Below, one piece after another: positions 62,742 through 64,000 of a stretch of DNA of 64,000 nt. The stretch spans positions 7,037,131 through 7,101,130 of the forward strand of contig OZ059894.1 of the NCBI GenBank assembly GCA_964057225.1, written 5' to 3'. The notes under the pieces are model-generated. The model was not told the origin of the DNA. It searched no databases and was given only the letters and a program-made list of their open reading frames with translations. Each line of letters opens with the position of its first letter. Position 1 is the stretch's first letter. This stretch comes from Auanema rhodensis. Lineage: Eukaryota > Nematoda > Chromadorea > Rhabditida > Rhabditidae. The translations under genes were made by a program, and so were the position numbers.

Positions 62742-63460
62742 TTATTGAGTTGTCAGTCCTTTTCCTATGGTTTCCGCTCCAGACTGACGCTCAAGTTCGG
62801 CCTCCAACTTCAGCTCTAATAGCTGTCTAAGTTGTTCGTCCGCGAAATCGTCAAGTTTTTCAGGCTTCATGCTCTTAAAAATGAATTTATCTCTATTGCC
62901 AGTGAAAATAGCTATATACCTTTCCAATTAAACCTTTAACGATTCCAGATGAAGACATTTGTTTGGAAAGAAGTACACAATAATCCTAAAATTCATTTCA
63001 ACTAAATATTTTCAAGATACCCGTACATACCGTCCATTCTTGTAAAAATATTTTTGTATGGTCGGGACTAGCTTTTTGGTGCCTACGAAATTCGTCTTTA
63101 ACATAAGAATCTCCCATTAGACGAGCTGGAGGAGGCAGACCATAATGCAACCTAACATTACAGAAAATTAGAATATTAATAGGAGCTCCAAATTACTCCA
63201 AACGGATTTTATGCAAATGGTGTAATATGTTAATGAAGTAATAGTAATAAGAGGAAGTTCATTTTAATTTCATTAAACTATTAAGCGGTTGCATTCAAAA
63301 ACTAGTAAAAAAGATTTATATATTAATACATAAGAAAAGAGTAATACAAAATTGTTTTAGGACATATTAGGAATGCTACTGACCGTAATATACGCTTGTA
63401 GAGAAAAAGAGGAAATAGACGAGGATCAACAGCTTTTTCTACAATTTTCTTCACAGCCAT
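62742..63460 (-). CDS. SDHAF3/ACN9-like complex II assembly factor
   Basis: Four exons (63460-63384, 63151-63031, 62985-62920, 62873-62742) give 131 residues, about the family size. SDHAF3 (yeast Sdh7/ACN9) is a small LYR-type mitochondrial matrix protein that helps mature the iron-sulfur subunit of succinate dehydrogenase. The family features are the LYKRIL motif near the N terminus, GDSYVKDEFRRH, FLQEW and KLDDFADEQLRQL near the end, all closely matching the animal proteins. The C-terminal tail is Gln/Glu-rich. The ATG is 166 bp downstream of the stop of the gene at 63,627 on the same strand, a spacing typical of nematode operons, so it may be a downstream cistron. No alternative identity fits as well. 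Confidence 0.92.
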
Positions 63461-63626
63461 CTAATTAACGAACTAAGAAAAGCAATAAGTACGAGTAAAA
63501 ATATGCTGTGCTTCCAGAACACATATAATATATAAATATATACAAAATGAAAATGTTTACATAAAAATTAGAAATTAGAAATTTATTATACAATTATTAA
63601 TGCTCCCAAATAATCTTACAAGTAGT

Positions 63627-64000
63627 TTAATGCTCAACATTAATATGTTCTTCAAGCGTATCCTCAATTAACTGCAAAAATTGAATGAATTATAAGATTT
63701 TGTGGAAAAATATAACCTCATCTTCGACTAGCTCCTGTTGATGCCATGCTCTGTCTAAAGTTCCACTCATATCATTAGGTTTTTCCTCAAGTACAAACTG
63801 CAATTAAGATAAATTAATGGAGAATTACACTGAGAATAACTGACTTGTTTCAAAATTTCTCCTGTTGGTGCTTTTATTACAATTCTATTAATCTGTGGCC
63901 GTCTTATAGGGGATTGTAAGATATGTGGTTTCGCATCATCATCTGTTTCAAGCAAATTTGGAATGAATCGACGATCCCGTATTGTTCTGTGAGCTAAAAT
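63627..64000 (-). CDS. 3' end of an unknown gene, truncated by the window edge
   Basis: Three final exons (63993-63845, 63797-63717, 63671-63627) encode about 91 residues up to the stop; the acceptor TTTTAG of the first lies at the very edge, so the gene continues beyond 64,000. The visible part is acidic at the end (ELVEDE, LIEDTLEEH) with a proline-containing basic patch (SPIRRPQINR). No domain is recognised. It is the likely upstream partner of the SDHAF3-like gene in a possible two-gene operon. Confidence 0.8.

Noticed and set aside
1-64000. tRNA, rRNA, transposon and CRISPR features
   Set aside because: I looked for tRNA B-box-like motifs, transposase-like frames, terminal inverted repeats and spaced direct repeats and found none; the only long inverted repeat is the UCH pair. 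A tRNAscan or repeat-library search could still find divergent ones.

Overview
This window looks like a chromosomal piece of a rhabditid-type nematode genome. The DNA is AT-rich. The genes are cut by many short introns, often 45-60 nt, with GT donors and TTTTCAG, TTTTAG, TATAG or TTAAG acceptors. The protein families are typically worm: a ZP-domain cuticlin-like protein, a DPY-11/TMX1-type thioredoxin, Cys-loop anion channels and small secreted Cys-rich proteins. A run of cytosolic malate dehydrogenase, dpy-11 and ubiquitin C-terminal hydrolase matches, from memory, the C. elegans F46E10 neighbourhood (mdh-1, dpy-11, ubh-1). That supports Rhabditina; the genus is not resolved. No tRNA, rRNA, transposon or CRISPR was seen. 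All gene models were spliced by hand: junction phases were checked by arithmetic, but no transcript data were available.

Layout. 1-10,790 is a gene desert with several microsatellites. 10,791-14,334 (-) is a ZP-domain membrane protein. 18,401-19,820 (+) is mdh-1. 21,072-21,343 (+) is a small putative secreted peptide gene. 21,922-23,401 (+) is dpy-11. 23.7-29.0 kb holds three UCH-family deubiquitinase genes. Two of them form a near-perfect inverted repeat (arms of about 930 bp, spacer of about 1.8 kb) whose identity stops inside intron 5, so the last exons differ; the third follows in tandem. Then come a small unknown gene (29,771-30,317, +), a stand-alone MogA/gephyrin-G-type molybdopterin adenylyltransferase (30,620-32,617, +), another small unknown gene with two possible C termini (34,346-35,467, +), and a Cys-loop channel with an EGF-like N-terminal module (36,494-40,854, -).

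40.9-52.7 kb is a second gene-poor stretch with two weak candidate exons. It is followed by a secreted Thr-rich protein with a thrombospondin repeat at each end (52,699-56,056, +), a secreted eight-cysteine protein (57,298-58,054, +), a second Cys-loop anion channel converging on it (58,419-61,248, -), an SDHAF3/ACN9 complex II assembly factor (62,742-63,460, -), and the 3' end of an unknown gene just upstream of it on the same strand (63,627 to the edge).

The genes do not form one pathway. The strongest points of interest are the partly homogenised inverted UCH pair, the EGF-bearing channel with a possible 30-nt cassette exon in its M2-M3 loop, a shared extra cysteine pair in both channels, and several small secreted-protein genes that simple ORF finding would miss.
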